64,000 nucleotides of DNA from Actinoplanes ianthinogenes (GCF_018324205.1 NZ_AP023356.1:4171501-4235500); one strand, 5' to 3'; shown: positions 1-8,344, counted from the stretch's first letter. The notes: generated by a model not told the origin, from the sequence alone. A program made the numbers and translations.

Positions 1-312
1 GTACGCGACAAAGGTGTCCCAGGGCTCGCCGGAGGCGACCCGGACCACCACCTCGCCGGCGCTCTCCGCGATCACCTCGACCCCGCGGTTGCGCAGCACC
101 AGCACCTCGCCGGCGAAGCCGGCGTCACCGATGACCACGTTGCTGCCGCCGGCCAGGACCAGCAGCGGCCGTCCCCCGGCGGTGGCACGCCGCACCGCGG
201 CGATCGCCTCGCCGGTGTCGACAGCGGTGGTCACCGTGCCGGCCGGCCCGCCGAGGCGTAGCGTCGTGTACGCCGCCAGCATTCGGTCCGCAGTCGGGGA
301 TGTGTCAGTCAC
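1..312 (-). CDS. murB: UDP-N-acetylmuramate dehydrogenase, N-terminal part (3' end outside window)
   Basis: The 104 codons present encode the start of MurB, the FAD/NADPH enzyme that reduces UDP-GlcNAc-enolpyruvate to UDP-MurNAc in cytoplasmic peptidoglycan synthesis. Recognition rests on the N-terminal YTTLRLGGPA and the FAD-binding LAGGSNVVIGDAGF, both hallmark MurB motifs. The gene runs off the left edge. I chose GTG at 312 because TAGGGT (325-320) lies 7 nt upstream, the arrangement of a leaderless actinobacterial transcript; an in-frame GTG at 321 would overlap that box. It is divergent from the next gene. Assignment is firm; the catalytic C-terminal domain cannot be checked. Confidence 0.9.
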   Translation of the reverse strand, partial: MTDTSPTADRMLAAYTTLRLGGPAGTVTTAVDTGEAIAAVRRATAGGRPLLVLAGGSNVVIGDAGFAGEVLVLRNRGVEVIAESAGEVVVRVASGEPWDTFVAY

Positions 313-380
313 GACGTTCACCCTAAGCTCACAGGGCAGAGTGATTCACCGGCGGTCCGGCCGAGCGGGAGACGACTGCG

Positions 381-1142
381 ATGAACAGGTTGCACGCGAC
401 GAAGGACTTCTGGCTGGCGGCGCTGCGTGCCGACGGCCCGGCCCTGTGGGATGCCGTCGCCGAGACCGGCCCCGGTGTTCCGGTGCCCGCCATCCCGGAC
501 TGGACCACCGCCGACCTGGCCCACCACGTCACCGGCACGCTGCGCTGGGTGCGCGCCACGGTCACCCGCGGGGTGACCGCCTTCCCCGACGTGGCGCCCG
601 GCGGCGACCCGCCGCCGGACTGGGACGAGGCGCTCGACCAGTTGCGCCGGGAGCTGACCGGCACGATCGAGACGCTGGAGGCGCTCGATCCGGACTTCCC
701 GGCGTGGAACTGGGCGCCGCAGCCGAAACGGGCCGTGTTCTGGGACCGGCGGATCGCGCACGAGATCTCGGTGCACCGCTGGGACGCCGAGGCCGCGGCC
801 GGCCGGCCCACCCCGATCGAGACCAAGCTCGCCACCGACGGGGTGGCCGAGATCCTGGACACCTGGCTCCCGGCCGGCAAGCGGCAGGGGCCGACCGACC
901 TGCACGGCGTGGTGCACCTGGTCGGGACGGACGCCGAGACCGAGTGGTTCGTCCGGCTGCGCGGCGCCGGGATCGCGCTGCTGGACACCGGCACGATCCT
1001 GGACACCGACGATCACCACGCCCGGGCGAAAGCCACCGGCACCGCCAGCGACCTGCAACTTGCCCTGATGGGCCGGAAACGTGCCGATCAATTGGCGATC
1101 AGCGGCGATCCGCGCCTCGTCCAAGCCCTGCGAACCGGTTGA
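381..1142 (+). CDS. Maleylpyruvate isomerase family mycothiol-dependent enzyme (DinB-like)
   Basis: A 253-residue cytoplasmic protein with an N-terminal DinB/MDMPI helical domain (LAHHVTGTLRWVRATV, about residues 50-65) and the later HEISVHRWDAE motif. These His residues match the metal triad of mycothiol-dependent maleylpyruvate isomerase relatives. The C-terminal third resembles the SCP2-like MDMPI_C domain. Family members transfer or use mycothiol, or act on unknown substrates, so the reaction here is not known. A GGGAG sequence lies shortly upstream of the ATG. The gene is divergent from murB, and one GH1-operon operator candidate overlaps its last codons. Family confident, substrate unknown. 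Confidence 0.85.
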   Translation: MNRLHATKDFWLAALRADGPALWDAVAETGPGVPVPAIPDWTTADLAHHVTGTLRWVRATVTRGVTAFPDVAPGGDPPPDWDEALDQLRRELTGTIETLEALDPDFPAWNWAPQPKRAVFWDRRIAHEISVHRWDAEAAAGRPTPIETKLATDGVAEILDTWLPAGKRQGPTDLHGVVHLVGTDAETEWFVRLRGAGIALLDTGTILDTDDHHARAKATGTASDLQLALMGRKRADQLAISGDPRLVQALRTG

Positions 1143-1196
1143 CGGTCTGAGCAGCGACCCCGTGGCACCGGTTCCTACCCCTATGATGAACCGGTT
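1133..1196. promoter_or_regulatory. Candidate LacI-family operators (AACCGGTT repeats)
   Basis: AACCGGTT occurs at 1133-1140 and 1189-1196, with ACCGGTT at 1167-1173 between them, all upstream of the beta-glucosidase gene. The core fits the AAnCGnTT palindrome typical of LacI/GalR operators, and a LacI-family gene follows the glucosidase. Spacing of 33 and 23 bp would allow one or more dimers to cover the promoter. That the neighbouring regulator binds here is inference. Confidence 0.55.
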
Positions 1197-1239
1197 AAGT
1201 TAGCGGATCGATCATAGGTATCAAGGAAGCGGTGAAGAC

Positions 1240-2643
1240 ATGACGGCAACCGTCACGTCCACGTCGGCACAGCCGGCGCGTGCGGGGATCACCTTCCCCG
1301 ACGGCTTCGTCTGGGGCGCGGCCACGGCCTCGTACCAGATCGAGGGTGCGGCGCGGGAGGACGGTCGCGGCCCGTCCATCTGGGACACCTTCAGCCGTAC
1401 GCCAGGAAAGGTGTACGCCGGCCACACCGGCGACGTCGCCTGCGACCACTACCACCGGTACGTCGACGACGTGGCCCTGATGGCCGACCTCGGCCTGGCG
1501 TCGTACCGATTCTCGGTCGCCTGGCCGCGCGTCCGCCCGGACGGCACCGGCCCGGTCAACCTCAAGGGCCTCGACTTCTACGACCGGCTGACCGACGAAC
1601 TGCTCGGCAAGGGCATCGACCCGGTCGTCACGCTGTACCACTGGGACCTTCCACAGACGCTGGAGGACCGCGGCGGCTGGGCCAACCGGGAGACCGCCGA
1701 GGCGTTCGGCGAGTACGCCGAGATCGTCTACCGCAAGCTCGGCGACCGGGTGGGCACCTGGACCACGCTGAACGAGCCCTGGTGCTCGGCGTACCTCGGT
1801 TACGGCTCCGGCATCCACGCCCCCGGCGTGCAGGACCCAGCCAAGGCGCTGGCCGCCGTGCACCACCTGAACCTCGGCCACGGCCTGGCGGCGCAGGCGC
1901 TGCGGGCGGCCGGCGCGCAGCGGGTCAGCATCACGCTGAACCCGTGCGAGGTCTACCCGGTGGACCCGGAGAACCCGGCCGACCGGGACGCGGCGCGCCT
2001 GATCGACGGGCTGGCCAACCGGATCTTCTTCGACCCGCTGCTGCGCGGCGAGTACCCGGCCGACGTCCTGGAGCACATCGCCCGGCTGACCGACCTGTCC
2101 TACCTCAAGGACGGCGACCTGGCGATCATCAACCAGCCGCTCGACGTGCTGGGCATCAACTTCTACAACCCGGCGTACGTCTCGGCGAAACCCGGTGCGC
2201 CCGGCGACAAGTCGTACCCGGGCAGCGAGGGCATCGCCTTCCGCCCGCCGGTCGGCCCGGTCACCGACATGAACTGGCCGATCGAGCCGGCCGCGCTCAC
2301 CCGCCTGCTCACCCGGATCCACCGGGACTACCCGGGCACCGCGCTGATGATCACCGAGAACGGCGCGGCGTTCCCGGACGGCCCGGGCCCGACCGGCGAG
2401 GTCGCCGACGTCCGCCGGATCGACTACGTGGACGGCCACCTGCGCGCCTGCCACGACGCTCTGGCCGCCGGAGTGGATCTGCGGGGATACTTCCTCTGGT
2501 CCCTGATGGACAACTTCGAATGGGCCGAGGGATACGCGAAACGTTTCGGTATCGTGCACGTCGACTACACGACGCAGCAGCGTGTGCTCAAGGACAGCGC
2601 GAAGTGGTACCGCGAGGTGATCCGGCGCAACGGCCTGGAGTGA
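1240..2643 (+). CDS. GH1 family beta-glucosidase
   Basis: A 467-residue glycoside hydrolase family 1 enzyme of normal length, hydrolysing terminal beta-glucosides such as cellobiose by a retaining mechanism. It begins FPDGFVWGAATASYQIEG, the GH1 N-terminal signature. The acid/base Glu is in TLNEP (E179) and the nucleophile Glu in ITENG (E373). FLWSLMDNFEWAEGY near the C-terminus is the aglycone-site signature. There is no signal peptide, so it is cytoplasmic and would act on imported oligosaccharides, although no sugar transporter is adjacent. A LacI-type regulator follows after 18 bp. Exact glycoside preference cannot be read from sequence. Confidence 0.93.
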   Translation: MTATVTSTSAQPARAGITFPDGFVWGAATASYQIEGAAREDGRGPSIWDTFSRTPGKVYAGHTGDVACDHYHRYVDDVALMADLGLASYRFSVAWPRVRPDGTGPVNLKGLDFYDRLTDELLGKGIDPVVTLYHWDLPQTLEDRGGWANRETAEAFGEYAEIVYRKLGDRVGTWTTLNEPWCSAYLGYGSGIHAPGVQDPAKALAAVHHLNLGHGLAAQALRAAGAQRVSITLNPCEVYPVDPENPADRDAARLIDGLANRIFFDPLLRGEYPADVLEHIARLTDLSYLKDGDLAIINQPLDVLGINFYNPAYVSAKPGAPGDKSYPGSEGIAFRPPVGPVTDMNWPIEPAALTRLLTRIHRDYPGTALMITENGAAFPDGPGPTGEVADVRRIDYVDGHLRACHDALAAGVDLRGYFLWSLMDNFEWAEGYAKRFGIVHVDYTTQQRVLKDSAKWYREVIRRNGLE

Positions 2644-2661
2644 CGCTTTAAGGAGCGCTTT

Positions 2662-3672
2662 GTGACGACGCGGGAGCGGCCCACGCTGGAGGCGGTGGCC
2701 CGGCGCGCCGGGGTGTCCCGGGCAACCGTCTCCCGCGTCGTCAACGGGTCCACCACGGTGGCCGCCACCATCCGGGAGGCGGTCAACCGTGCCGTCGACG
2801 AGCTGGGTTACGTGCCGAACCAAGCGGCGCGCAGCCTGGTCACCCAGCGGACCGACTCGGTCGCGCTGATCCTGCCCGAGACGGCGAACCGGGTCTTCTC
2901 CGACGACCTGTTCTTCCCGGCGATCATCCGCGGCGTCGGCATGGAGCTGGAGGCGGCCGACAAACAGCTGGTGCTGATGATGACCGGCTCCGAGGCCGGC
3001 CACCACCGGGTCGAGCGCTACGCGGTCGCCGGCCACGTGGACGGCGTCGTGTTCGCCTCGATCCACGGCGCCGACCCGCTGCCCGGCGCGCTGGCCCGCC
3101 GTGGCATCCCGGTGATCTGCAGCGGCCGCCCGATGACCGCCGAGCCCCCGGTCCCCTACGTGGACGTCGACCACGCCGGCGGGGTCGCCGCCGCGGTCCG
3201 CCACCTGATCACCACCGGCCGCCGCCGGATCGCCACCATCGCCGGCCCGCAGGACATGGTCGCCGGCATCGAACGCCTGGCCGGCTACACCGGCACGCTG
3301 CGCGCCGCCGGCCTCCCCGAACTGGTCGTCACCGGCGACTTCACCCGCGAGTCCGGCATCGCCGCGATGCGCGCCCTGCTCGACCGGGATCCCGATCTGG
3401 ACGCCGTCTTCGTCGCCTCCGACCTGATGGCCCACGGCGCCCTGATGGCCCTGCGCGAAGCCGGCCGCCAGGTCCCCGCGGACGTCGCGGTGATCGGCTT
3501 CGACGACTTCGAGATCAGCCGCTACAGCGACCCGCCGCTCACCACGGTCCGCCAGCCGATCGGCGAGATGGGCCGGACCCTGGCCCGCCAGATGCTCCTG
3601 CTGATCAACGGCGACGAGATCCCGGAGTCGGTCGTCCTCCCCACCGAACTGATCGTCCGCGACTCCGCCTAA
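2662..3672 (+). CDS. LacI-family transcriptional regulator
   Basis: A 336-residue LacI/GalR repressor. The N-terminal HTH (LEAVARRAGVSRATVSRVVNG, about residues 8-28) and hinge helix (PNQAARSLV) are canonical. They are followed by a periplasmic-binding-protein-like sugar domain with VIGFDDFEISRYSDPPLTTVRQP near the C-terminus. The GTG start is preceded by AAGGAG at good spacing. It lies 18 bp after the GH1 gene in the same direction, so they are probably co-transcribed and the regulator is likely local. AACCGGTT palindromes upstream of the GH1 gene are the candidate operators. Effector unknown, probably a disaccharide. Confidence 0.92.
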   Translation: MTTRERPTLEAVARRAGVSRATVSRVVNGSTTVAATIREAVNRAVDELGYVPNQAARSLVTQRTDSVALILPETANRVFSDDLFFPAIIRGVGMELEAADKQLVLMMTGSEAGHHRVERYAVAGHVDGVVFASIHGADPLPGALARRGIPVICSGRPMTAEPPVPYVDVDHAGGVAAAVRHLITTGRRRIATIAGPQDMVAGIERLAGYTGTLRAAGLPELVVTGDFTRESGIAAMRALLDRDPDLDAVFVASDLMAHGALMALREAGRQVPADVAVIGFDDFEISRYSDPPLTTVRQPIGEMGRTLARQMLLLINGDEIPESVVLPTELIVRDSA

Positions 3673-3734
3673 CCCCTCGCGGTCCGCTTCGGCCCTTCTT
3701 TCGGTACGCCCACAGCACCGTCCCGCCCAAGCCC

Positions 3735-4110
3735 GCGAACAAGCGCAACCGCCCTGCGCCCGGCCCGAACCGCGCACGAGCGCAACCACCTCGCCCACCA
3801 GCTCGCCCGAGCCCGCCTCGAGCACGACCACCGCGCCCGCCAGCCCACCCCCAGCCCGCCACGAGTGCGACCACCGCGCCCGCCGGCTCACTAGAGCCCG
3901 CCTCAAGTGCGACCACCGCGCCCACCGGCCCACCCGAACCCGCCACGAGCACGACCACCGCGCCCGCCAGGCCGCCGAGCCCGACCACCGCGCCCACCGG
4001 CCCGTGCTGCGCGAAACGCCCCATCCCAGCCCGCCAAGAGCACGACCGCCCCACCTGAACCACCCGTGCGAGCGCGACTACCTCGCCCACCGGCCACCTG
4101 AGCCCGCACA
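3735..4110. repeat. Degenerate ~42 bp tandem repeat filling a convergent intergenic region
   Basis: The 524 bp between the LacI gene and the macro-domain gene holds no convincing gene. CGACCACCGCGCCC recurs at about 3825, 3868, 3910, 3952 and 3982 (periods 43, 42, 42 and 30 bp), with weaker copies upstream at 3740 and 3780 and downstream to about 4110. Because 42 is a multiple of three, the minus strand reads as a Gly/Ala/Val-rich 14-residue repeat, but it has no start context. I treat it as noncoding. The rest of the gap holds only a CGGTACGCCCA motif at 3702. Confidence 0.7.
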
Positions 4111-4196
4111 CCAGCACGCCCACTCTGCCCGCCGGCCTACCCGACCCGCGCGTGCGAACGCACCCGTCCTCCTCCCCGAGTCCGCGCGAGCGTGGC

Positions 4197-4715
4197 TCAG
4201 GGCAGCGCGTCGGCGACGGCGCGAGCGACAGCGGCCGTCTCCGACCCGAAGAGCACCAGGTATGCCGTGTGCAGGCGCACCGCCTCGAACGAACGCAGCA
4301 CGCTCAGCGCCTGCCGGACCGCGTCGTCGACCGGCCAGCGATAGATCCCCGCGGAGATCAGCGGAAACGCCACCGTCTCCGCGCCGAGCCCGTCCGCCAC
4401 CCGCAGCGCATTGTCGTAGCAGGACCGCAGCAGACCCGAGCGGTCCTCGGTGGCACTGAACACCGGCCCGACAGTGTGGACCACCCAGCGAGCCGGCAAC
4501 CGCCCCGCGGTCGTCGACACCGCCTGCCCCACCGGAAGCCCGCGCCCGTACTTCGCGGCCCGCAGCGCCCGGGTCTCGGCCAGGATCTCCGGCCCACCCT
4601 TGCGGTGAATCGCCCCGTCCACCCCACCGCCACCCAGCAGCGACGAGTTGGCCGCGTTCACGATCGCGTCCACCCGCTGTCCGGTGATGTCGCCTTCCAC
4701 AAGCTCAACCCGCAC
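4197..4715 (-). CDS. Macro domain protein (ADP-ribose/O-acetyl-ADP-ribose hydrolase type)
   Basis: A 172-residue single macro domain protein resembling YmdB. VELVEGDITG opens the domain, VDAIVNAANSSLLGGGGVDGAIH carries the conserved Asn and Gly-rich ADP-ribose loop, and FPLISAGIYRWP is the second binding loop. Such proteins bind ADP-ribose and deacetylate O-acetyl-ADP-ribose or remove ADP-ribosyl groups in the cytoplasm. I chose the GTG at 4715 because GGGAGG precedes it by 5 nt and the domain starts immediately. The upstream in-frame extension is repeat-derived sequence. It stands alone, with repeats on both sides. Confidence 0.88.
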   Translation of the reverse strand: MRVELVEGDITGQRVDAIVNAANSSLLGGGGVDGAIHRKGGPEILAETRALRAAKYGRGLPVGQAVSTTAGRLPARWVVHTVGPVFSATEDRSGLLRSCYDNALRVADGLGAETVAFPLISAGIYRWPVDDAVRQALSVLRSFEAVRLHTAYLVLFGSETAAVARAVADALP

Positions 4716-4964
4716 GGAAGCCTCCCACTCCAGTCGCCCGCCAATCTGCCAGCCTGCCCACCGCCCCGCACCCGACTTCTTCCCGAGCACCCACGCCGTC
4801 AGCGCCGCATCAAAGCCGAGCCTGCGTCGCGCCACAACCCGACCGAAACACCCCACGGCCCAACCACCCCACCCAGCCGGCACTGCACGACGCCACAAGC
4901 CGACCGAAACAAGCCACGACCCAGCCGCACAACGAGGCCGACGCGGGGGACACACACCGGTTCT

Positions 4965-5300
4965 GATCTCCGGAACCACCCGCGCACAGTGAAGACATCC
5001 CATGTGCCAGGGGCGTCAAGCGGCTTGACCCGATCCCGCGTCTGCCCAGGGCGCTGAGGCCAGCCGAAAAGTATCCGGCTGGCCCTGACGGCCCTATCCA
5101 AGACCGGGATAGGGCACTGAGGACCAGCCGGGAGAGTCCGGCTGGCCCCGGTAGCCCTATCCAAGACCGGGATAGGGCGCTGAGGACCAGCCGGGGTTTG
5201 ATCTCCGGAACCACCCGCGCACAGTGAAGACATCCCATGTGCCAGGGGCGTCAAGCGGCTTGACCCGATCCCGCGTCCGCCCAGGGCGCTGAGGCCCAGC
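4965..5300. repeat. Large direct duplication (about 235 bp offset) at the head of array 1
   Basis: The segment starting GATCTCCGGAACCA at 4965 is repeated nearly exactly from 5200, including the intervening AGTGAAGACATCCCATGTG stretch, a GGCTTGACCCGATCCCGCG stretch and the first hairpin units. The two copies differ at only a few positions over more than 130 bp, implying a recent tandem duplication inside the repeat locus. A third, shorter GATCTCCGGAACCA copy lies at 5562 and a fourth at 22981. Confidence 0.85.
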
Positions 5301-5561
5301 CGAAAAGTGTCCGGCTGGCCCTGATGGCCCTATCCAGGACCGGGATAGGGCGCTGAGGACCAGCCGAGAGAGTCCGGCTGGCCCCGGCGGCCCTATTCAA
5401 GAAGGGGATAGGGCGCTGAGGACCAGCCGAGAGAGTCCGGCTGGCCCCGGTAGCCCTATCCAAGAACGGAATGGGGCGCTGAGGACCAGCCGAGAGAGTC
5501 CGGCTGGCCCTGGTAGCCCTATCCAAGAACGGGATAGGGCGCTGAGGACCAGCTGGGGTTT
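5039..5561. repeat. Array 1 of the 63-64 bp hairpin tandem repeat
   Basis: GGCGCTG marks unit starts at 5285, 5349, 5412, 5475 and 5538 (periods 64, 63, 63, 63), with further units from about 5045. Each unit contains an inner stem GCCCTAT/ATAGGGC within an outer stem GGCTGG/CCAGCC. The array lies between the 5' end of the macro gene and the 3' end of the EI24 gene. The 1007 bp gap from 4716 to 5722 holds this array, its duplicated head and a flank module. From 4716 to 4964 there is only degenerate sequence with a CGACCGAAAC repeat near 4840 and 4901. Confidence 0.85.
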
Positions 5562-5690
5562 GATCTCCGGAACCAGCCGCGGACAGTGAAGGGGCCGGCG
5601 ATCGCCCTGGACGCGCCAGCGGCCAGATCGCCGGCCCCGGCCCGCGCGGGAGCATGCGATCCGCACCCCAGCGGACCCGCGTAAAGAAGG
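5562..5690. repeat. Array flank module (copy in array 1)
   Basis: This block is a near-identical copy of 22981-23108. It begins GATCTCCGGAACCAGCCGCG, contains the perfect 10-bp stem GCCGGCGATC (5594-5603)/GATCGCCGGC (5626-5635), and continues through the palindrome CCCGCGCGGG and GAGCATGCG. It marks the right end of array 1. No coding potential is evident. The sequence similarity is seen directly; its function is unknown. Confidence 0.8.
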
Positions 5691-5722
5691 CCCGTGAAGT
5701 TGATCTTAAGAAACCGCCGCCC

Positions 5723-6523
5723 CTACAACGGGGACGTCGTCGTGATGTCGATCGGTTTGCCGAGGGCTCGGCGGGCCAGCAGCGTCGCCCCGGCGATCGC
5801 CGCCGGCATCAGGAAGATCGCCCCGAGGGGGATCAGGAAGGCACCGAAGACCGCCGCGCCGAACCCCAGCGTGAGCGGCACATTGGCGGCCAGCACCGCC
5901 CGGCGGTGACGCAGCCGCTGGCCGCGGCGCTGGAACGGGACCCCGGTGAGCTCCAGGGCGAGCAGCCAGCCGCCGACCGCGCCGGCCAGGACCGGGACGA
6001 CGGTCTGGCCGACGACCGGGAGGAAGCCGAGCAGGAAGAGCGGGACGCCGACCAGGATGCTCAGGCCGATCAGGCGCAGCGAGTCGGCCAGGCTGCGGCG
6101 CAGCGAGCTCCAGAAACCGACCTCGACAGCCTCCGGGACGCCGCCGTAGCGGGCCTCGACCAGCTCGGAGATCTTCTCGTAGAACGGGTCGCCGATCAGC
6201 AGGGTGACCGCGGTGAAGGTGAGGATGCCGAGCAGCAGGGCCAGGCCGAGCAGACCGGCGCCGGCCAGCACCTCGACGAAGTCGCGCCAGAAGCCGGACC
6301 AGTCGCCGGCGAACCAGGTGACCTGCTCGGAGAGGCTGGGCAGGAAGCGGATCAGGACGACCAGCCCGACGGTGTAGATCACGCCGGAGAGCAGCGCCGG
6401 AAGCAGGCCCAGGCCGAGCAGCCGGGGGCTGCCCAGGACCAGACCGAGGCCACGGCCGAGCAGGCCCACCCCGGTGGCGAACTGACGAACCGCGGCCAGT
6501 GGCCGACTCGGATCTTCCTTCAC
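5723..6523 (-). CDS. EI24 domain integral membrane protein (CysZ-like superfamily)
   Basis: A 266-residue polytopic membrane protein with several strongly hydrophobic segments (about residues 40-62, 85-110, 150-185 and 220-255) and the GDPFYEKISELVE motif of the EI24/CysZ superfamily. Members include sulfate permeases and poorly characterised etoposide-induced-2.4-like proteins, so the substrate is unresolved. GTG at 6523 is favoured because TAAGCT (6537-6532) is 8 nt upstream, suggesting a leaderless transcript. It reads away from the small proline-rich gene upstream and ends beside repeat array 1. Confidence 0.82.
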   Translation of the reverse strand: MKEDPSRPLAAVRQFATGVGLLGRGLGLVLGSPRLLGLGLLPALLSGVIYTVGLVVLIRFLPSLSEQVTWFAGDWSGFWRDFVEVLAGAGLLGLALLLGILTFTAVTLLIGDPFYEKISELVEARYGGVPEAVEVGFWSSLRRSLADSLRLIGLSILVGVPLFLLGFLPVVGQTVVPVLAGAVGGWLLALELTGVPFQRRGQRLRHRRAVLAANVPLTLGFGAAVFGAFLIPLGAIFLMPAAIAGATLLARRALGKPIDITTTSPL

Positions 6524-6551
6524 GACCCGGCAGCTTAGTCGTGCCTGTCGA

Positions 6552-6998
6552 TCAGGGGGCGTAGGGCGCGCTCGTGGTGGGAGTGACGCCGGTGCTCGGC
6601 GGGGCGCTCTCGGACGGCGTGGGGGTCGGTTCCGGCGGGCCGGTGATCTGGGTCGGGGTGGGCACCGGGGGCATGCTCAGGTCCGGCGGCGGCGACGAGG
6701 TCGCGGCGGTGACCGGGGGCGCCGACGCGGGCACCGTGACGGTCTTGGTGACCACGGTGCTGGCGACCACGACGACCGGGGACGTCGGGGCGGTATCGGC
6801 GGGGCGGGCCGGGTGGCCGTCGGTCTGCTTGGCGCGGGGCGGGGCTACGCCGAGGGCGTCGCTGCCGCCGGTGCCGCCGGTCTCCGCGGTCGCGACGGGT
6901 CGCGCCTTGGGGGTGCCCAGGGCCCAGCCCACCACGACGGCGAAGGGGAGACCGATCGCTATTACCCCGATAAAGACGGATTTAGGAGACAGGAACAC
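6552..6998 (-). CDS. Hypothetical single-pass membrane protein with Pro/Thr-rich domain
   Basis: A 148-residue protein not assigned to a family. Residues 6-28 form one hydrophobic segment (FIGVIAIGLPFAVVVGWAL), and the rest is low-complexity Pro/Thr/Ser/Val-rich sequence likely to extend outside the membrane as a flexible stalk. The predicted start is GTG at 6998 without an obvious ribosome binding site. It sits 28 bp upstream of the EI24 gene. Coding is supported by clean membrane-segment-then-linker architecture, but the composition makes this less certain than its neighbours. Confidence 0.55.
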   Translation of the reverse strand: MFLSPKSVFIGVIAIGLPFAVVVGWALGTPKARPVATAETGGTGGSDALGVAPPRAKQTDGHPARPADTAPTSPVVVVASTVVTKTVTVPASAPPVTAATSSPPPDLSMPPVPTPTQITGPPEPTPTPSESAPPSTGVTPTTSAPYAP

Positions 6999-7082
6999 GC
7001 CGGGAACACCGCTTCGCGGCGCAAAAAGTTACGGCTTTCGGACATAAAGGCACATCTTGCGTACGCCCGGAGCACGCGCCCG

Positions 7083-7967
7083 TCAGTCGTTCAGAAACGT
7101 GGAGATCCGATCGCGGAGATCGTTCCGATGGGTCCAGAGGACGGCGGGGCGATCGTAGATCTCCAGCTCCGCGCCGAGCAGGTCGGCGAGCCGCTCCGCC
7201 CAGGACGCCGGGTGGATCTCGTCGCCCAGGCAGCCGAGCACCAGCGCCCGCCCGCGGAACCCCTTGAGCAGCGACTCGTCCGGAACCGCCGGCGCCGACC
7301 AGAGCGACCCCAGCTCGGCGGCCAGGCCGTCGCGCTGCAACTGGTCCACCCGCTGGCGCAGATAGCTCCACCCGGCCGGAGTGTTGCGCACCGCGGCGGG
7401 CAGCTCGGCCTCGACCGCGTCGGCGATCATCGCGGCCTCGCCGGACTCGACCGAGGCGAGCAGCCGGTCCAGGCGCCGGGTCGCGGCCTCCGACCGGTGG
7501 CCGTCCAGCGGGGCGGGCAGGTAGAGCACCACCCGCTCGAAACGGTCCGGGGTGTCGGTGAGCAGCCGGCACAGCGCGGCGGCGCCCATGCTGACCCCGA
7601 GCGCCCGGGTGGCGCCGGCCAGGTCGGCCACGCCGCGCAGGTCGCTCGCCAGATCGCCGAAGTCCCACGGCCCGGCCGGCGCGTCGGAGCGCCCGTGGCC
7701 ACGGAACTGGAAGAAGACCCGGCGGCCGGCCACCGCGCTGCCCAGCGGACGGGTGCCGGTGATGTCGCCGGCGAGACCGTGCGCGAAGACGGTCATCGGA
7801 TCACCGGCGCCGGTGATCAGCTGCTCCACGCGTACGCCGGAAGGGAGAGTGACCAACTCGGTCGCCGGGCCCGGCAGCGTCGGGCGACCGGACCGCGGCC
7901 CGGTCCGATCGACGCGCTGCAGGCGCGGCCCGCCGTCCGGCGGAGGCGGCCCGAAGCGCCCCCTCAC
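7083..7967 (-). CDS. Alpha/beta hydrolase
   Basis: A 294-residue cytoplasmic alpha/beta-hydrolase fold protein. TVFAHGLAGD supplies the oxyanion-hole HG motif, FRGHGRSDAP is the strand-4 HGRS motif, and GVSMGAAA is the nucleophile elbow with the catalytic Ser. A late ALVLGCLGDEIHP fits the acid/His region. GTG at 7967 overlaps the TGA of DUF2516 by 4 bp (GTGA), so I prefer it to TTG at 7970. Translational coupling places it in an operon with DUF2516. Substrate is unknown. Confidence 0.83.
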   Translation of the reverse strand: MRGRFGPPPPDGGPRLQRVDRTGPRSGRPTLPGPATELVTLPSGVRVEQLITGAGDPMTVFAHGLAGDITGTRPLGSAVAGRRVFFQFRGHGRSDAPAGPWDFGDLASDLRGVADLAGATRALGVSMGAAALCRLLTDTPDRFERVVLYLPAPLDGHRSEAATRRLDRLLASVESGEAAMIADAVEAELPAAVRNTPAGWSYLRQRVDQLQRDGLAAELGSLWSAPAVPDESLLKGFRGRALVLGCLGDEIHPASWAERLADLLGAELEIYDRPAVLWTHRNDLRDRISTFLND

Positions 7968-8278
7968 CAAAAGCCCTTGCCGTCCGCGATGTCCTTGAGC
8001 CCGGGCCGGACGTCGAGCAGGTAGATCAGCGCGGCCGCGATGCCGATCAACCCGAAGATGCCGAGGGCGGACTTGCCCCAGTAGGTGAGTAGCAGGCAGA
8101 TCCCGATGATCGCGGCCCAGGCGCCCTTGGGCAGGGTGCCGAGCGCCTGGAAGCCCGCGCCACGCTGGGTCAGGCAGTGCACGAACGCGACCGTCTCCAG
8201 GATCAGGGCGACCAGCAGGATCGCGAACTGGATGTAGACCTGGACGGTGAAGGCGAAGATCGGCGCGGAGAGAGCCAT
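7964..8278 (-). CDS. DUF2516 family membrane protein
   Basis: A 104-residue protein with three or four hydrophobic helices (about residues 8-32, 45-63 and 66-88), closing with LLDVRPGLKDIADGKGFW as in the DUF2516 family. In mycobacteria the equivalent gene (Rv0476) follows hbhA and its XRE regulator, and the same three-gene order is present here. Function is unknown; it is presumed to be in the cytoplasmic membrane. It is separated from the HbhA-like gene by a strong hairpin, and its stop overlaps the start of the downstream hydrolase. Confidence 0.85.
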   Translation of the reverse strand: MALSAPIFAFTVQVYIQFAILLVALILETVAFVHCLTQRGAGFQALGTLPKGAWAAIIGICLLLTYWGKSALGIFGLIGIAAALIYLLDVRPGLKDIADGKGFW

Positions 8279-8293
8279 GCCGGGAAGTCTATG

Positions 8294-8325
8294 CCGCGGG
8301 CCCCGGCAGATGCCGGGGCCCGCGG
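8294..8325 (-). terminator. Strong GC hairpin between HbhA-like gene and DUF2516
   Basis: CCGCGGGCCCCGGC (8294-8307) and GCCGGGGCCCGCGG (8312-8325) form a perfect 14-bp stem with a four-base loop. It lies just after the stop of the HbhA-like gene. It has no U-tract in the minus direction, so it could be an attenuating or mRNA-stabilising hairpin rather than a full terminator. Confidence 0.65.
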
Positions 8326-8344
8326 ATCATGTCAGACGCTTTTG

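Noticed and set aside
3605..4123. Minus-strand Gly/Val/Ala-rich protein in the 42-bp repeats
   Set aside because: Periodicity of 42 bp produces the frame; no start context and it overlaps the LacI gene end.
5251..5655. Minus-strand repeat protein (GPQRPIPFLDRATGASRTL units)
   Set aside because: Same artefact of the 63-bp array; frames break in the 64-bp units and no ribosome binding site or domain is seen.
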